Positions 37,310 to 47,941 of a stretch of 64,000 bases of DNA are shown piece after piece. Made by a program: the position numbers and the translations under genes. The notes under the pieces are model-generated. The model saw only the letters and a list, made by a program, of their open reading frames with translations, ran no database searches and was not told the DNA's origin. The DNA comes from Raphanus sativus. Taxonomy: Eukaryota; Streptophyta; Magnoliopsida; Brassicales; Brassicaceae. The stretch covers positions 15,354,293 through 15,418,292 of the forward strand of contig NC_079514.1 of the NCBI RefSeq assembly GCF_000801105.2. The letters are read 5' to 3'. Position 1 is the stretch's first letter; every line of letters begins with the position of its first letter.

Positions 37310-37885
37310 TGTGAGGTTTGGTCAAGCCCATCGGACTTGTTCATTGGCTGGGCCGAGTTGCACAAGTTACGTGTGGACAACCTATGGGCCTAATCGATAA
37401 AGCCCATTAGGTTAAGTGCTGACAATACAAAGAAGGAGAGATCACGACAGAGATCTCTAAGCTAAGCTTCTGGGAGGCACGAGCCTCAAGCATCCAGAGG
37501 GAGCTTCCATGGCGTCTCTTAGAGAGATAGAGTAAGCTAGAGATGATATGTTGTTCTAGTCTTAGCTCTTAGCCATGTACTCTTGTATTATCTCTTTATA
37601 CTCTCTAGGGTTTGCATACCCAGGAACAGAGAAAGTAATGATCTTGTAAACCACATCGGAGGTGTTTTCCGATACTTCATAGTGGATGTTGTGGATCCTG
37701 GATCCACCCCAGATGTAGTGTGCTGCGGCCGCGAACTGGGTTAAAAACTCTTGTGTCATGAACAAGGATTGAATCAATGGGAAAGATCAAAGGGATCAGG
37801 GGATGTTACGAATCCCCAAGGAAGTCTTGTTAGAGTTACGATTGACTCTACAAGTGGTATCAGAAGAACCACGAATTCCGCAACA
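37310..37885 (+). repeat. 5' LTR of the non-coding LTR element
   Basis: 576 bp, TG...CA ended. It carries an antisense 71-codon open frame (37562-37777) also open in the other LTR. Confidence 0.9.
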
Positions 37886-37887
37886 AG

Positions 37888-37899
37888 TGGTATCAGAGC
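37888..37899 (+). other. primer-binding site of the non-coding LTR element
   Basis: TGGTATCAGAGC, initiator tRNA-Met type, two bases after the LTR. A partial look-alike TGGTATCAGAAG lies inside the LTR at about 37856. Confidence 0.85.
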
Positions 37900-40800
37900 A
37901 TAGGCTCATTGATTCATGGAGTCCACGTCTCGAGGAGGAGAGACATATGAAGCTGGTGGTCACGTGGTTTTACCCTAATCAGAGTAATACACCGAGATCA
38001 GATCAGGTCAAAGAGATTTGTCGGTTTACAAGAGATGAAGGAAACCTGTTCGACGTTCTTCGCTCCAGTTGCACAAGTTTACGGAGGAAAGATTCACAAG
38101 TCAGTTGAATCGGTTGAGATGATTTCGAGTTTATGAAATCAGGGTTTCTCTGCAGTTCTCCAGGGTTGCAAGAATCTGCTACTATGTGAGAAGGGTTTCA
38201 GGTTACTCACAAGTGGATATGGTGGCAGGCTGTTAGCATAAGAAACAGAGGTTTCAGAGCTGTCTTCGATCTGCAGTCACAAGGAGTGTGTGACAGTCAC
38301 AAGGCGTGTGTGACTATATGCATTGGAGTTTCAGATTTCTTCATATTCTGCAAGTTATTGGAGTTGAGAGCATAGTGGAGCACAAGGGGTTTTCGCACTG
38401 GTGTTTTGTATGGGATTATCTGAAGATTCAGTGAGGGATTTCACGGTGTTCTTGGGTTATCTCTACATGGTATATCAGTCGCAGGTGGTGTGTTAATCTA
38501 TGGGGTTATTTCAGCTCGGTATCTCATGGAGTTCTTGGAACTAGGGGACGCCTTAGAACCTTGAAAGATATGAGTGTTTCATGGCTGTTCAGATGGTATT
38601 CTTTAGTCAGCGTGAAGGGTGTTGCAGAATGGTTTGAAAGAGATCGACTCATGCGGGTTCGTCTATGTGTGATCATGAGAGTCTACAGTTGGGTAGAGGT
38701 TCAGAGAACAAGATACTACAAGACTGCTATTTTCAGAGGGAATGCAGTGTGGTTTTCTAAGCAGATATGTGTTTGGCGTAACACATAGTTTTCTGCTGGA
38801 ATGGATCTGCGAGAACGAGGAGTTACTTGTTCAAGGCAGAGTTCGGCTGAACAGGTGGCGGTATCAAATCGAGATTGATTCAGGATTGAAACAAGTATGT
38901 TTCGGGTTTTCTGCATGGGATTCAGTAGCAGTTTGTTTTGGCTTCTCAAAGCATATGAGGGGAAACAAATGGGTCTACAGGGTATCACGGTTGCAGAGGT
39001 AATGATTTGTTTGAGCAGAGGTTGAGCAGGAATTCTTTGCGTCGAAAGTCTTCTTAGCAGGTTGAGCTAAGCGGCAGGTTCTGTTGGCAACAACAGCGAT
39101 TCAGAGAGATGTTCAAGGAAATGTGTTCATTCAGGTTGTTACAAAGGAAATTCTCAGGATGGGGAGTTTAGTGTCTACAGGCTATTGAGGTTTGTTAGGA
39201 TTGAGTTAAAGAGCTTCTGGTTTGAGGCAATGGTGATTCAGATTCTGCAAGAGCTTCAAATTAGCATCGACATCAGCTGGAAATTCTGGAGAAGAAGAAT
39301 CAGTAGATTTGTAGTCACAATCACATGATTATTTCAGAAGTAACGAACCAATGATGATGCTAAAGGATATGGAGCATCAGAGAAGAAGCAGATGACGTTT
39401 GTATGTGGTAGACAAAGACAACGTCAGAGACAGAGGAAGAAACGTTCACAGTGGAAGATCCTAATGCACGTGATGGTTTCAGGTCTATGAAATCATGATG
39501 AGAGACTTGCAAGGGATGCAGCGGTTGTTTGCAAGAAAGGAAAGACTCGCGCAAGCTGCAGCATAACAGCTGCACAGGTTGGCGTGTTCATGATCAGAGT
39601 GTTGGAGATTGATTTGAGTCGTTTGGGATGGATGATATCTCAAGGGAGTACAGACTCATCTTAAGTCAAAGCTAGGCTTAAGGAGAAGGAATCAAAGGTC
39701 ATCAATCTCACAGGGACTGAAGGTTTTCAGAGATCACAAGGAATGCAGGATGTATTTGCGAAAGATGATCAACGGATCTTGCAGCTGCACAGGTTGGTTG
39801 TCGTGTGACAACAATGTGACGAAACAGAGGTGATTCTGTTTTGGGTCAGTACAATTCAGGCTCGTGGGTGCATGAGAGGAAAGGTTTTCTGGCTGGTAAA
39901 ATAAAGCCAGAGAAGTCACCAAGTCAGTGTGACAGGAATAGGTTGTACCTCCACGAAGAAGAAACTAGAGTATGGGATAAGTGTGTAAAAGCCTACACAA
40001 GGGTATGTTGGAGCAAATGGTTATTTGTGGTAACAACATGCAGAAGCTTTAGTGAGGTCGTGTGAGTGACGGGGAAAACCTGAAGATAAAAAGGTGATTC
40101 AAGGTTAGACTTAGCTTGAAGATTCTGGTCAAAGGCAGAGGAAAATGCGCAGGCGGAATCGGGTTGAACAGGTTGTTACGACAGGTTGTAATCCTGAGGA
40201 TAAAGGGTATAAGACAACAGTCATCAACACTTGTTCAAGAAGCAGAAAGTCGCTACCACAGCTAGGAGAAGCGTGTGTGAGTTATACCTTAGAGGAATCG
40301 TCATGGATGTCTGAGTCGGCAATTCCAGATGAATAGACTCAGAGGAGAAGTAAAGGACGCCGGTTTTGGTGTCACGACCACAGTGGTCAAGGTGGAGCTC
40401 TCGGATAAGAATTGAAGCTCAAAGGCAAAAGGAGAAATTTGCAGACTTGACCAGGTCGGAACTTCGTACTTGAACAAGTCAGGGTTCGAGTATAGTTACC
40501 GCTTGAGAAATTCGTCATGGGTTCGAGTTTGACACGACAGAAGCTGTAAAGGGAGTATCTCAGGAGCATCACATGCATGGATGATGAGAGATATGTTTAA
40601 AGGCCGACAGGAACATTGAACAGTTGCAGAAACTTAGTTACAGAGACATGGTACTTCTAAAGGGTTATCTGATTCAGGTGGAGCCACTGAGATTATATAA
40701 GGATTGATGCATCAGGGGTATATATAATCTGATTCCGGGTGGAGTGAGTCACTGGTTTAGAAGATGTCTTGATTGGTTCAGCTGAAAGGTAGAAGTTTCG

Positions 40801-42658
40801 GGTTAGCAACTTTGTCAGCTCAAGGGAGTAAGAGCTGAAGGGGAAAGGTTATATCCATGATAAGGGGCTTGTGGATATGTTCAGAATGTCAAGGCCAGGA
40901 GTGTCAGGATCAGTTAACAAGTACAAGGCGCATCATCAGAAGGAGATTTGTAAGGGGAGTCTTACATAAGATTATTTGTAGGCGAGACAAGTAAATCGGC
41001 ATTTGTATCATGAGTACACTGCAGTGAAGTTGATACAGAGGAACACAGAGCCGAGTATGATGCAAGGGAACACGTGGTGAAGTACTTAGTTAAACTGAAG
41101 GGAAGCAAGTATCAAGAGATACTGAAGTATTGAGCAGTGAAGATGAAGATTGGTGAGATGAAGCAAAGTAAGAAACTGTTAGAAGACATCGCAGGGATTG
41201 CAGGGAATTGTCTTACAGTTTGTTCATCTCAGGAAGGGTAAGACTTGTTCTCCACAAGCATGCTCATCTTAAGCTCAAGTCGTGGAACTGAAAGAAGTTT
41301 CATGAAGATTTAAATGCAAAGAAAATCCGATTGCATTTAAGGGAACATAACAAGTGCAGTTCTGGAAATATGGTCGCATCACATGGAGTACTGAGGAAGT
41401 TTTCTTCAAGGAAGTCCATTGGCTAATGGCATGTTCAATGACTAACAGGCGTGTTCAAGTCGTTGATGGTGATGCACAAGTTTCAGTGTTGTATACATCT
41501 CAGTACAAGAAGGGTATTGAGGAAAGGAATTCACAGCTGAGTAAAGGAGAGATATCAGGCATTCTAGATAGATATCACAGGCAGCTAGTGAGGAGAGCCA
41601 AGGCGTATCATGGATTGGATGGTATAAGGCTCAGTTCATTTAACTAGCAGTGGGGTCTAAATCTGTTAGTGGGGTTCTGTTGTTGCAGAACAGGTTGATC
41701 AGATGGTGGAGCAAAGATGTTTGTGTCGAAAGTCTTCCTAATCAGGTGGTGTTAGGCGGCGTGTCCTGCTTGTGCAGCGGTACAAAGTGATGCTCAAGTG
41801 CAGTCTGTTCAAGAACATCAAGGGTAAGTCAAAGACTGTTTCAGAGATATGGAGCATGAGTGACTTCAAGGGTTTGCGGTTGATTCAAGGAGAATTATGT
41901 GGTAGCATATTATGTTAACAACATGAAGGGTGAACCAAGGTTGTGTCGAAAGTCTGTCCAGCAGTGATGGTTGGATGGCGGGTCCTGTTCAGAGCAACAG
42001 CGGTACAAAACATGTTCAAGGCTGAAGTGTTTAAACAAGTAGAGAATCAGAGGTTGTTTCAGGTTTGAAGCATATATGGTTCGAAGGTAGCTGCACAGAA
42101 TTCAGGTAATTTTGGTTCAAGGCTCAGTGTACATGAGTGGAATCGAAAGGACAAGGAGAAAATCAATTTGCAGAAAGATGTTCAGGTTTATGTTCAAGAC
42201 TTGAACAAGTTCGTGGTTTTGACAGCAAGGCTTTGTTGTTGATAAGTTCACGAGGAGTAAGATATAAAGTAACACGACTTCAATGAGGAGTTGAGCTTGA
42301 CACTTGGAGTGTAGCAGCTGGGTTAACAACTCAAGACAATGGATGAAGGTGATGGAAATTCAGAATAACAATGGGATTGTCACGTACCCTTCATCAAGCA
42401 TGATGTTTATTTTTCATTGATGGAGCTAAGTGGATTTAAGTGTTTAATCTACAGTAGTTTTGGTGTATAAGTGTAAGCTTATGCAGGTTTCAAGAAGATC
42501 ATGAGAGGACTTCAAGCTAAGCTCAAGGTGGAGCTGAGAGAAGTGAGAAGAGATAAGAGAAGACATGGAGATGCAGAGGATGAGCATATTTGCTAAAGTT
42601 TCAAGAGGTGTCGAGCACAAAGGAAGGGTTATGGACTTGGACCAAACAGGTGGAGATT

Positions 42659-43234
42659 TGTGAGGTTTGGTCAAGCCCATCGGACTTGTTCATCGGCTGG
42701 GCCGAGTTGCACAAGTTACGTGTGGACAACCTATGGGCCTAATCGATAAAGCCCATTAGGTTAAGTGCTGACAATACAAAGAAAGAGAGATCACGACAGA
42801 GATCTCTAAGCTAAGCTTCTGGGAGGCACGAGCCTCAAGCATCCAGAGGGAGCTTCCATAGCGTCTCTTAGAGAGATAGAGTAAGCTAGAGATGATATGC
42901 TGTTCTAGTCTTAGCTCTTAGCCATGTACTCTTGTATTATCTCTTTATACTCTCTAGGGTTTGCATACCCAGGAACAGAGAAAGTAATGATCTTGTAAAC
43001 CACATTGGAGGTGTTTTCCGATATTTCATAGTGGATGTTGTGGATCCTGGATCCACCCCAGATGTAGTGTGCTGCGGCCGCGAACTGGGTTAGAAACTCT
43101 TGTGTCATGAACAAGGATTGAATCAATGGGAAAGATCAAAGGGACCAGGGGATGTTACGAATCCCCAAGGAAGTCTTGTTAGAGTTACGATTGACTCTAC
43201 AAGTGGTATCAGAAGAACCACGAATTCCGCAACA
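42659..43234 (+). repeat. 3' LTR of the non-coding LTR element
   Basis: 576 bp, 568/576 identical to the 5' copy by eye alignment, no indels. Confidence 0.9.
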
Positions 43235-43554
43235 AATATTAAATTAAGAGAGGAATATAAAATCTTTATATAAATTAAATTTTTTCTAAATTTTATGTTT
43301 TCTACAAACATTTTAACAAATTTTTAAAATTTATGATACATAAAGTTTCATTAATCTTTATTTTTACTTTATATTATGTAAAATATATTTTTTTAAACAA
43401 ACTTGTATTCAACAAGTGGATAAGATATCTGTAAATATATATCACAAAATATCTGTATTTTTTGAATCAAACAAATAAAAAACTTAAAATATTCGTGAAG
43501 CATGAAATCAATCATAAATATTTAAAATTATAGTAGAATTCAAGTGTCATCCTT

Positions 43555-43979
43555 AATTCATAGTGGGAGCCAAAAATGCGGAAAAATCAATCACATAAAT
43601 ACATGCAAGAAAATAATAAATCAAAGACCATATCACGTTTTTTATATCTGTAGATTTTTTTTTGTTTCCTTCCTACCATAAAAATGGTCAAGAGTTACCA
43701 ATTTTTCATTCAATCTGTCAATTCTTACTTTAAAAATCATTCAGGATATATACAAACATTAACATAGGATATATACAAGCATTAACATAGGAGATAATCT
43801 AATTTGTTTGACTATGAATATTTTTCCCGTTTTATACTGTTCTTTCAGTTATTAATAGAGACAGTGTCTCTATCCTAGACACAACACACTTTCTCTTCTC
43901 GAGTAAATCCACACACAACATTTTCTCCTCCATCTCTCAAGTAGTCAGTCTCACTCTGCCACCACAAAGGCCGACGAAA
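43555..43979 (+). promoter_or_regulatory. upstream region shared with the full TMK3 gene
   Basis: This region aligns in order with 61330-62007: AGTGGGAGCC, AAAAATGC, TCAATCA, TACATGCAAG, AATAAATCAAAGACCATATC, GTTTCCTTC, GAGTTACCAA, CATTCAGGATA and AACATTAAC. The duplication therefore included the proximal promoter and leader. A pyrimidine-rich leader (TTTCTCTTCTC at about 43890) precedes the ATG. Confidence 0.7.
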
Positions 43980-45344
43980 ATGACCAGATCTTATCTGCGT
44001 CTTTTCTGTCTCTTCCTCTCCCTACTGAATTTTGCCGCTTCTCAGGATGATGCGACGATCATGCAATCTCTCAAATCAAGTCTGACTCTCACATCAGACG
44101 TCAACTGGTCGGACCCTGACCCTTGCAAATGGAACAACGTCCAGTGCAGCACAAACAACCGCGTCACGAGGATCCAGCTCAAACAGAAAGGGATCCGCGG
44201 GACTCTCCCTCCTGATCTCGGTAAACTCACCGAGCTCATCGTCCTCGAGTTCTTCTCCAACAAAATATCTGGTGCAGTTCCCGATCTCTCCGGTCTAACG
44301 CAATTGCAGAGGCTGAATCTGCACGACAATCTCTTCGATTCAAATCCGGGGAATCTCTTCTCGGGGATGAACTCATTACAAGAAATGTACCTGGACAACA
44401 ACCCCTTCCCTTCTTGGGAGATTCCAGAGAGCGTTAAGGAAGTGAAGTCTCTTAAGAACCTCTCCCTCATCAACTGCAATGTCACGGGTTCGATTCCTGA
44501 TTTCTTCAGTTCCGAGACGCTCCCGAACCTCGTTTCTTTAAAGCTGTCTCAGAACAATCTCCACGGAGGGTTGCCTGAGAGCTTCAGACGCTCGTCACTA
44601 CAGCAACTCTATCTCAACGGACAGAATCTCAATGGGTCAATCTCGGTGTTACAGAGCATGACTTCTCTCGTCGAGTTTGATCTGCAAGGCAACGCCTTTT
44701 CGGGTCCCATCCCTGATCTCTCTGGTTTGCAGTCTCTGAGATTGTTCAATGTAAGAGAGAATCAGCTCACCGGCCTTGTTCCACCGTCCTTCACTGCTCT
44801 CAATTCGCTCACTGTCGTGAATTTGACTAATAACTGCTTTCAAGGACCGATGCCGTTATTCCAAAACTCAGTCGCTGTTGATGCAATAGCCAATACGAAT
44901 AGCTTCTGTCTGGATACTCCTGGTACTCCATGTGATCCACGTGTCCAGACCTTGCTTTCTGTAGCTGAGTCATTTGGATATCCGGTGAAGCTTGCCAAGA
45001 GTTGGAAAGGTAATGATCCGTGTGGCTGGATCGGGATTACTTGTTCCGGAAGTGACGTTACAGTGGTTGACCTAGGGAGGCAGGAGCTCACGGGTTCGAT
45101 ATCTCCGAGTTTTGCTAAGCTTACTTCTTTGGAAACTATTAATCTTTCTAATAACCAACTCACCGGGAGTATTCCGACAGAGCTTACCACTTTGCGTAAG
45201 CTTAGAAAACTAGATGTGTCTAACAACAATATCAACGGTGATGTGCCCAAGTTCACCGAAAGTGTGAATGTGGTGACTTCTGGTAACGCTAACATCGGAA
45301 CGAAGTACCTGTCTCACCCCAGAGCCGTCTCAAACTTTATATAG
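43980..45344 (+). CDS. TMK3-like LRR receptor ectodomain only (truncated receptor kinase)
   Basis: Intact 454-residue frame. A signal peptide (about 1-21, LFCLFLSLLNFAAS) is followed by an N-cap with a paired-Cys WSDPDPCKW motif and a block of LRRs. Then comes the non-LRR island typical of TMKs (NTNSFCLDTPGTPCDPRV...GNDPCGW) and three further LRRs to about residue 440. The full gene at 62008 continues into a Gly-rich stretch, membrane helix and kinase. Here a one-base deletion near 45302 shifts the frame, giving a different tail and a stop at 45342. The product would be a secreted LRR protein. TMKs sense auxin with ABP1/ABL partners at the cell surface; a soluble ectodomain could act as a decoy, or the locus may simply be decaying. 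The LRR frame has no stops, which argues that it was recently or still is under constraint. Confidence 0.85.
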   Translation: MTRSYLRLFCLFLSLLNFAASQDDATIMQSLKSSLTLTSDVNWSDPDPCKWNNVQCSTNNRVTRIQLKQKGIRGTLPPDLGKLTELIVLEFFSNKISGAVPDLSGLTQLQRLNLHDNLFDSNPGNLFSGMNSLQEMYLDNNPFPSWEIPESVKEVKSLKNLSLINCNVTGSIPDFFSSETLPNLVSLKLSQNNLHGGLPESFRRSSLQQLYLNGQNLNGSISVLQSMTSLVEFDLQGNAFSGPIPDLSGLQSLRLFNVRENQLTGLVPPSFTALNSLTVVNLTNNCFQGPMPLFQNSVAVDAIANTNSFCLDTPGTPCDPRVQTLLSVAESFGYPVKLAKSWKGNDPCGWIGITCSGSDVTVVDLGRQELTGSISPSFAKLTSLETINLSNNQLTGSIPTELTTLRKLRKLDVSNNNINGDVPKFTESVNVVTSGNANIGTKYLSHPRAVSNFI

Positions 45345-46481
45345 ACCCTGTTCAAAAAATAAAAATAAGATCCTTTTCAATCATCTGAAAATTTTATATC
45401 TTTTTTACAAAATTATTATTATAATATAAAATAAACACATCAAATTAATTTATTTTATATTTATTTTCAAGTTTTTAATACAAAATCATTAATCAAATCA
45501 TTGAACTTGATCATTTGACATTTTCAATTCAAAATCTTCGATTAAATTATCAAATTTGATCATTCTTCTAGCCATTCTTCTAGTTTTTCAGTTTATTTTT
45601 ACATTTATTATATCCACAATCAAAAATTATAATCTATATATATAATATAGTAACAAAATCTGGATAGTAGTTGTAGGCTATAATACTCTTGAGTAGACAA
45701 GGAACTATTTTTTCGCTTGTCGACAGAAGTTGTAGGCAATTCTTTTTTTTTGTGTTTGCTATTTTTTATAGGAAAAAGCTGTGAAGAAAATATATCATGG
45801 ATAATTGTTTCCTAAACATAATCAGTTTAGAATATCAACTTTCTATACTACCACTGAATATTCAAACACACATCAACTACTATTTCTTCCTTTCCAAAAT
45901 ATATTATTGATATAAATACTAATTATTTCCTAATTTATTGCATTTTTAGTTGGTTATATATACAAAATTTTAATTTATATTGTTATAAATGCGAAATTTA
46001 TATTCAAATATAGTTATTTTGATTTTTTGTTAAATATATGATTTTAAATTTATAACTATTACTAAAACAGTGGACTCTTTAAAATTTCGAAACATGTTCG
46101 ACCACTTCAGTTGCACGTACTAAAAGACAGCTCTGTCTCACCCACTGGTGCAACTCTTGCGAAAGAAGAATAAAGGAACTCTTGCAAAAAAAAAGAATAA
46201 AGATAATTTTTGAAAAGGCCATTTGAAAACTAAATGAAATTATTAAAGGAAATTGTAAAATTGACCTAGCTGTACTACGCCCGCGTTTTTGTCTGTCTTC
46301 TTTCTTTGTACAAATCAAATTCTCTCAACAAGACAACATAACGCACACGATGCAAAGATTGCGGATAACGAGTTCAACAGAAAAGCTAAAGAGGTAAAAG
46401 TTAAAACTAAATGATTTTTTTTTATTTATATGATACAAATAACACGAATCGTCAGAATTCATGAAATATTTATAGTTATTT
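45345..46481. other. AT-rich DNA after the truncated TMK copy
   Basis: No kinase-coding sequence follows. At about 46111-46150 a 40-base stretch (CTGTCTCACCCACTGGTGCA) resembles the TMK3 juxtamembrane coding region at about 63349-63390, roughly four bases in five. It may be a displaced remnant of the lost 3' half. Confidence 0.45.
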
Positions 46482-47234
46482 GAGCCCCTAACTATTTTAA
46501 AATTTGATGGAAAATCCCCAACTAAAAGTTTATGTTTTTAATAGTCAACTATTAAACCGTTAAAATGTCGTTAACTCATCATCAATCATTATGTCGTTAA
46601 CTTTCCGTAAACATAATCGTCTTTTCTGAACGGAGATCTGTTAAACTAATATGTGGTGTTTTATATAATCATAAAAATGACACAAGATATTTACAACTAA
46701 TAGATATTTTAGTGATTTAAACATCCAACTATTTCTAAATCGGATGAAAAACCCCTTAACTAAAAATTTATGTTTTTAGACCCTCAAACAAAAAAACATT
46801 TAAAGCCTTTAACCCTCCTTAAACAAAGTCGTGTTTTCTGAACGGGAAACCGTTAATTGAGACTGAGATAAGTAAAAAATCTGTGTTATTTCTGATCATA
46901 ATTCTTTCTCTCATGTTCATTTATTTAACATTCCAAAGTTCATATTTTTTACGCAAGTCGATCTGGCATCTGTCTACATCCTATAGAAACAACACAATTT
47001 TTTTTACTTATCTCACCTTCAATGGTTCTTGAAAAGGAAGAAAAACCTTAATTTTTATTTGGGGATGAATCATGTTACTGCCCACTGATAAAAGTGGTTT
47101 TAAGTATCTCGTGTCGATTTAGAAAATATTATTTTGTTAATGGAGGGTTAAAGACATTAACGATTTACTAGTTGAATGTTTAAGAACATAAATAGTTGGG
47201 GGTTTTCCACCCGATGTAAAAATAGTTGAGGGTC
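46482..47234. mobile_element. element with long terminal inverted repeats (~55 bp)
   Basis: The left end CCCCTAACTATTTTAAAATT, then GGAAAATCCCCAACT, pairs with the right end read on the minus strand (GACCCTCAACTATTTTTACA, then GGAAAACCCCCAACT). Internal copies of the same arm lie near 46728-46800. No clear target duplication or transposase was seen. Probably a Mutator-like non-autonomous element. Confidence 0.5.
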
Positions 47235-47264
47235 TTCCATCCGATCTAAAAGAAAATTTGCATC

Positions 47265-47580
47265 ATGTCTGATGAAGATGATTTGGAGAATTTACACAAA
47301 TTTTGCATCCACGTCTGGTGAAGATGATTTTGAGAATTTACCTTGTGATCCTTGTGAGAGAAAAAGGATATCTGAATATCCTTCATATCAAAGAAATGAA
47401 TTAGGATGTAAATATCTTATGAAAGGTATTTGTCATACTCGTGGTCATGAATCCTAAAAGAGTGTTTGGAAATAAACCGAGACGATTCAGATATCAGTTT
47501 ACTCTGGCCATTGGTTGGAATATAGTGTTAAAAACAAAGCATATTGTATATTCTGCTATTTGTTTTATTGGGAGTCATTG
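47265..47580 (+). pseudogene. hAT-family transposase remnant (TTF zinc-finger/DUF4371 type)
   Basis: The frame from 47272 carries LPCDPCERKRISEYPSYQRN, then KYLMKGICHTRGHES, a stop at 47455, and continues in related frames with GNKPRRFRYQF, a W and a Cys. This is the TTF-type zinc-finger start of plant hAT transposases: an LP.DPG.R..I..Y core, then YL.KGPCQP..H, then FG...RRF. Several Gly and Pro positions are altered and the rest of the transposase is missing. Confidence 0.65.
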
Positions 47581-47941
47581 ATCGTTAGATTGCTTAATTC
47601 CTTAACATATATAATTTGATTACTGAGTTCCCGGACTTGAACATGTATGTCTCGGGTGAGAACCGTCTCCCACAACTTCTACTATCAGTTAAAGAATCTA
47701 CACAAATGCTTTAAGCGCTTAATATGAAAACACAACATAGAATAAGTGTGTTCGGATGATACTCATGTGTCACAGAGGTCTTGTGTTCGGATGATACTCA
47801 TGTGTCACAGAGGTCTTCCTTTTATAGCTAAAAATGTGTTGTTGTTTTTTTCATTTTCCCGGTTGCATTGGTCGGTCCTTTTGTTTCCTTGTGAAACAAT
47901 GTGGGTGATCGGTTGAGTTGTATCTATCTACTTTAGCTTTA

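Larger units (their letters stand above)
37310..43234 (+). mobile_element. 5.9-kb LTR retrotransposon without coding capacity (LARD-like)
   Basis: Two 576-bp LTRs (TGTGAGGTTTGG...TTCCGCAACA) flank 4773 bp with no gag or pol frame. The target duplication AATAT is at 37305-37309 and 43235-43239. The PBS TGGTATCAGAGC lies two bases after the 5' LTR (37888-37899), and a purine tract AAACAGGTGGAGATT precedes the 3' LTR. The interior is G/A-rich on the plus strand with no long open frame. A motif GTGTCGAAAGTCT..., followed by GGCGG and CAACAGCG, recurs at about 39040, 41720 and 41941. The LTRs differ at eight sites, all transitions. Confidence 0.9.

Noticed and set aside
44042..45295. Long antisense frames across the truncated TMK copy
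   Set aside because: They are shadows of the GC-rich LRR coding strand and show no protein-like motif. The same shadows appear opposite the full TMK3 gene (62019-63846).
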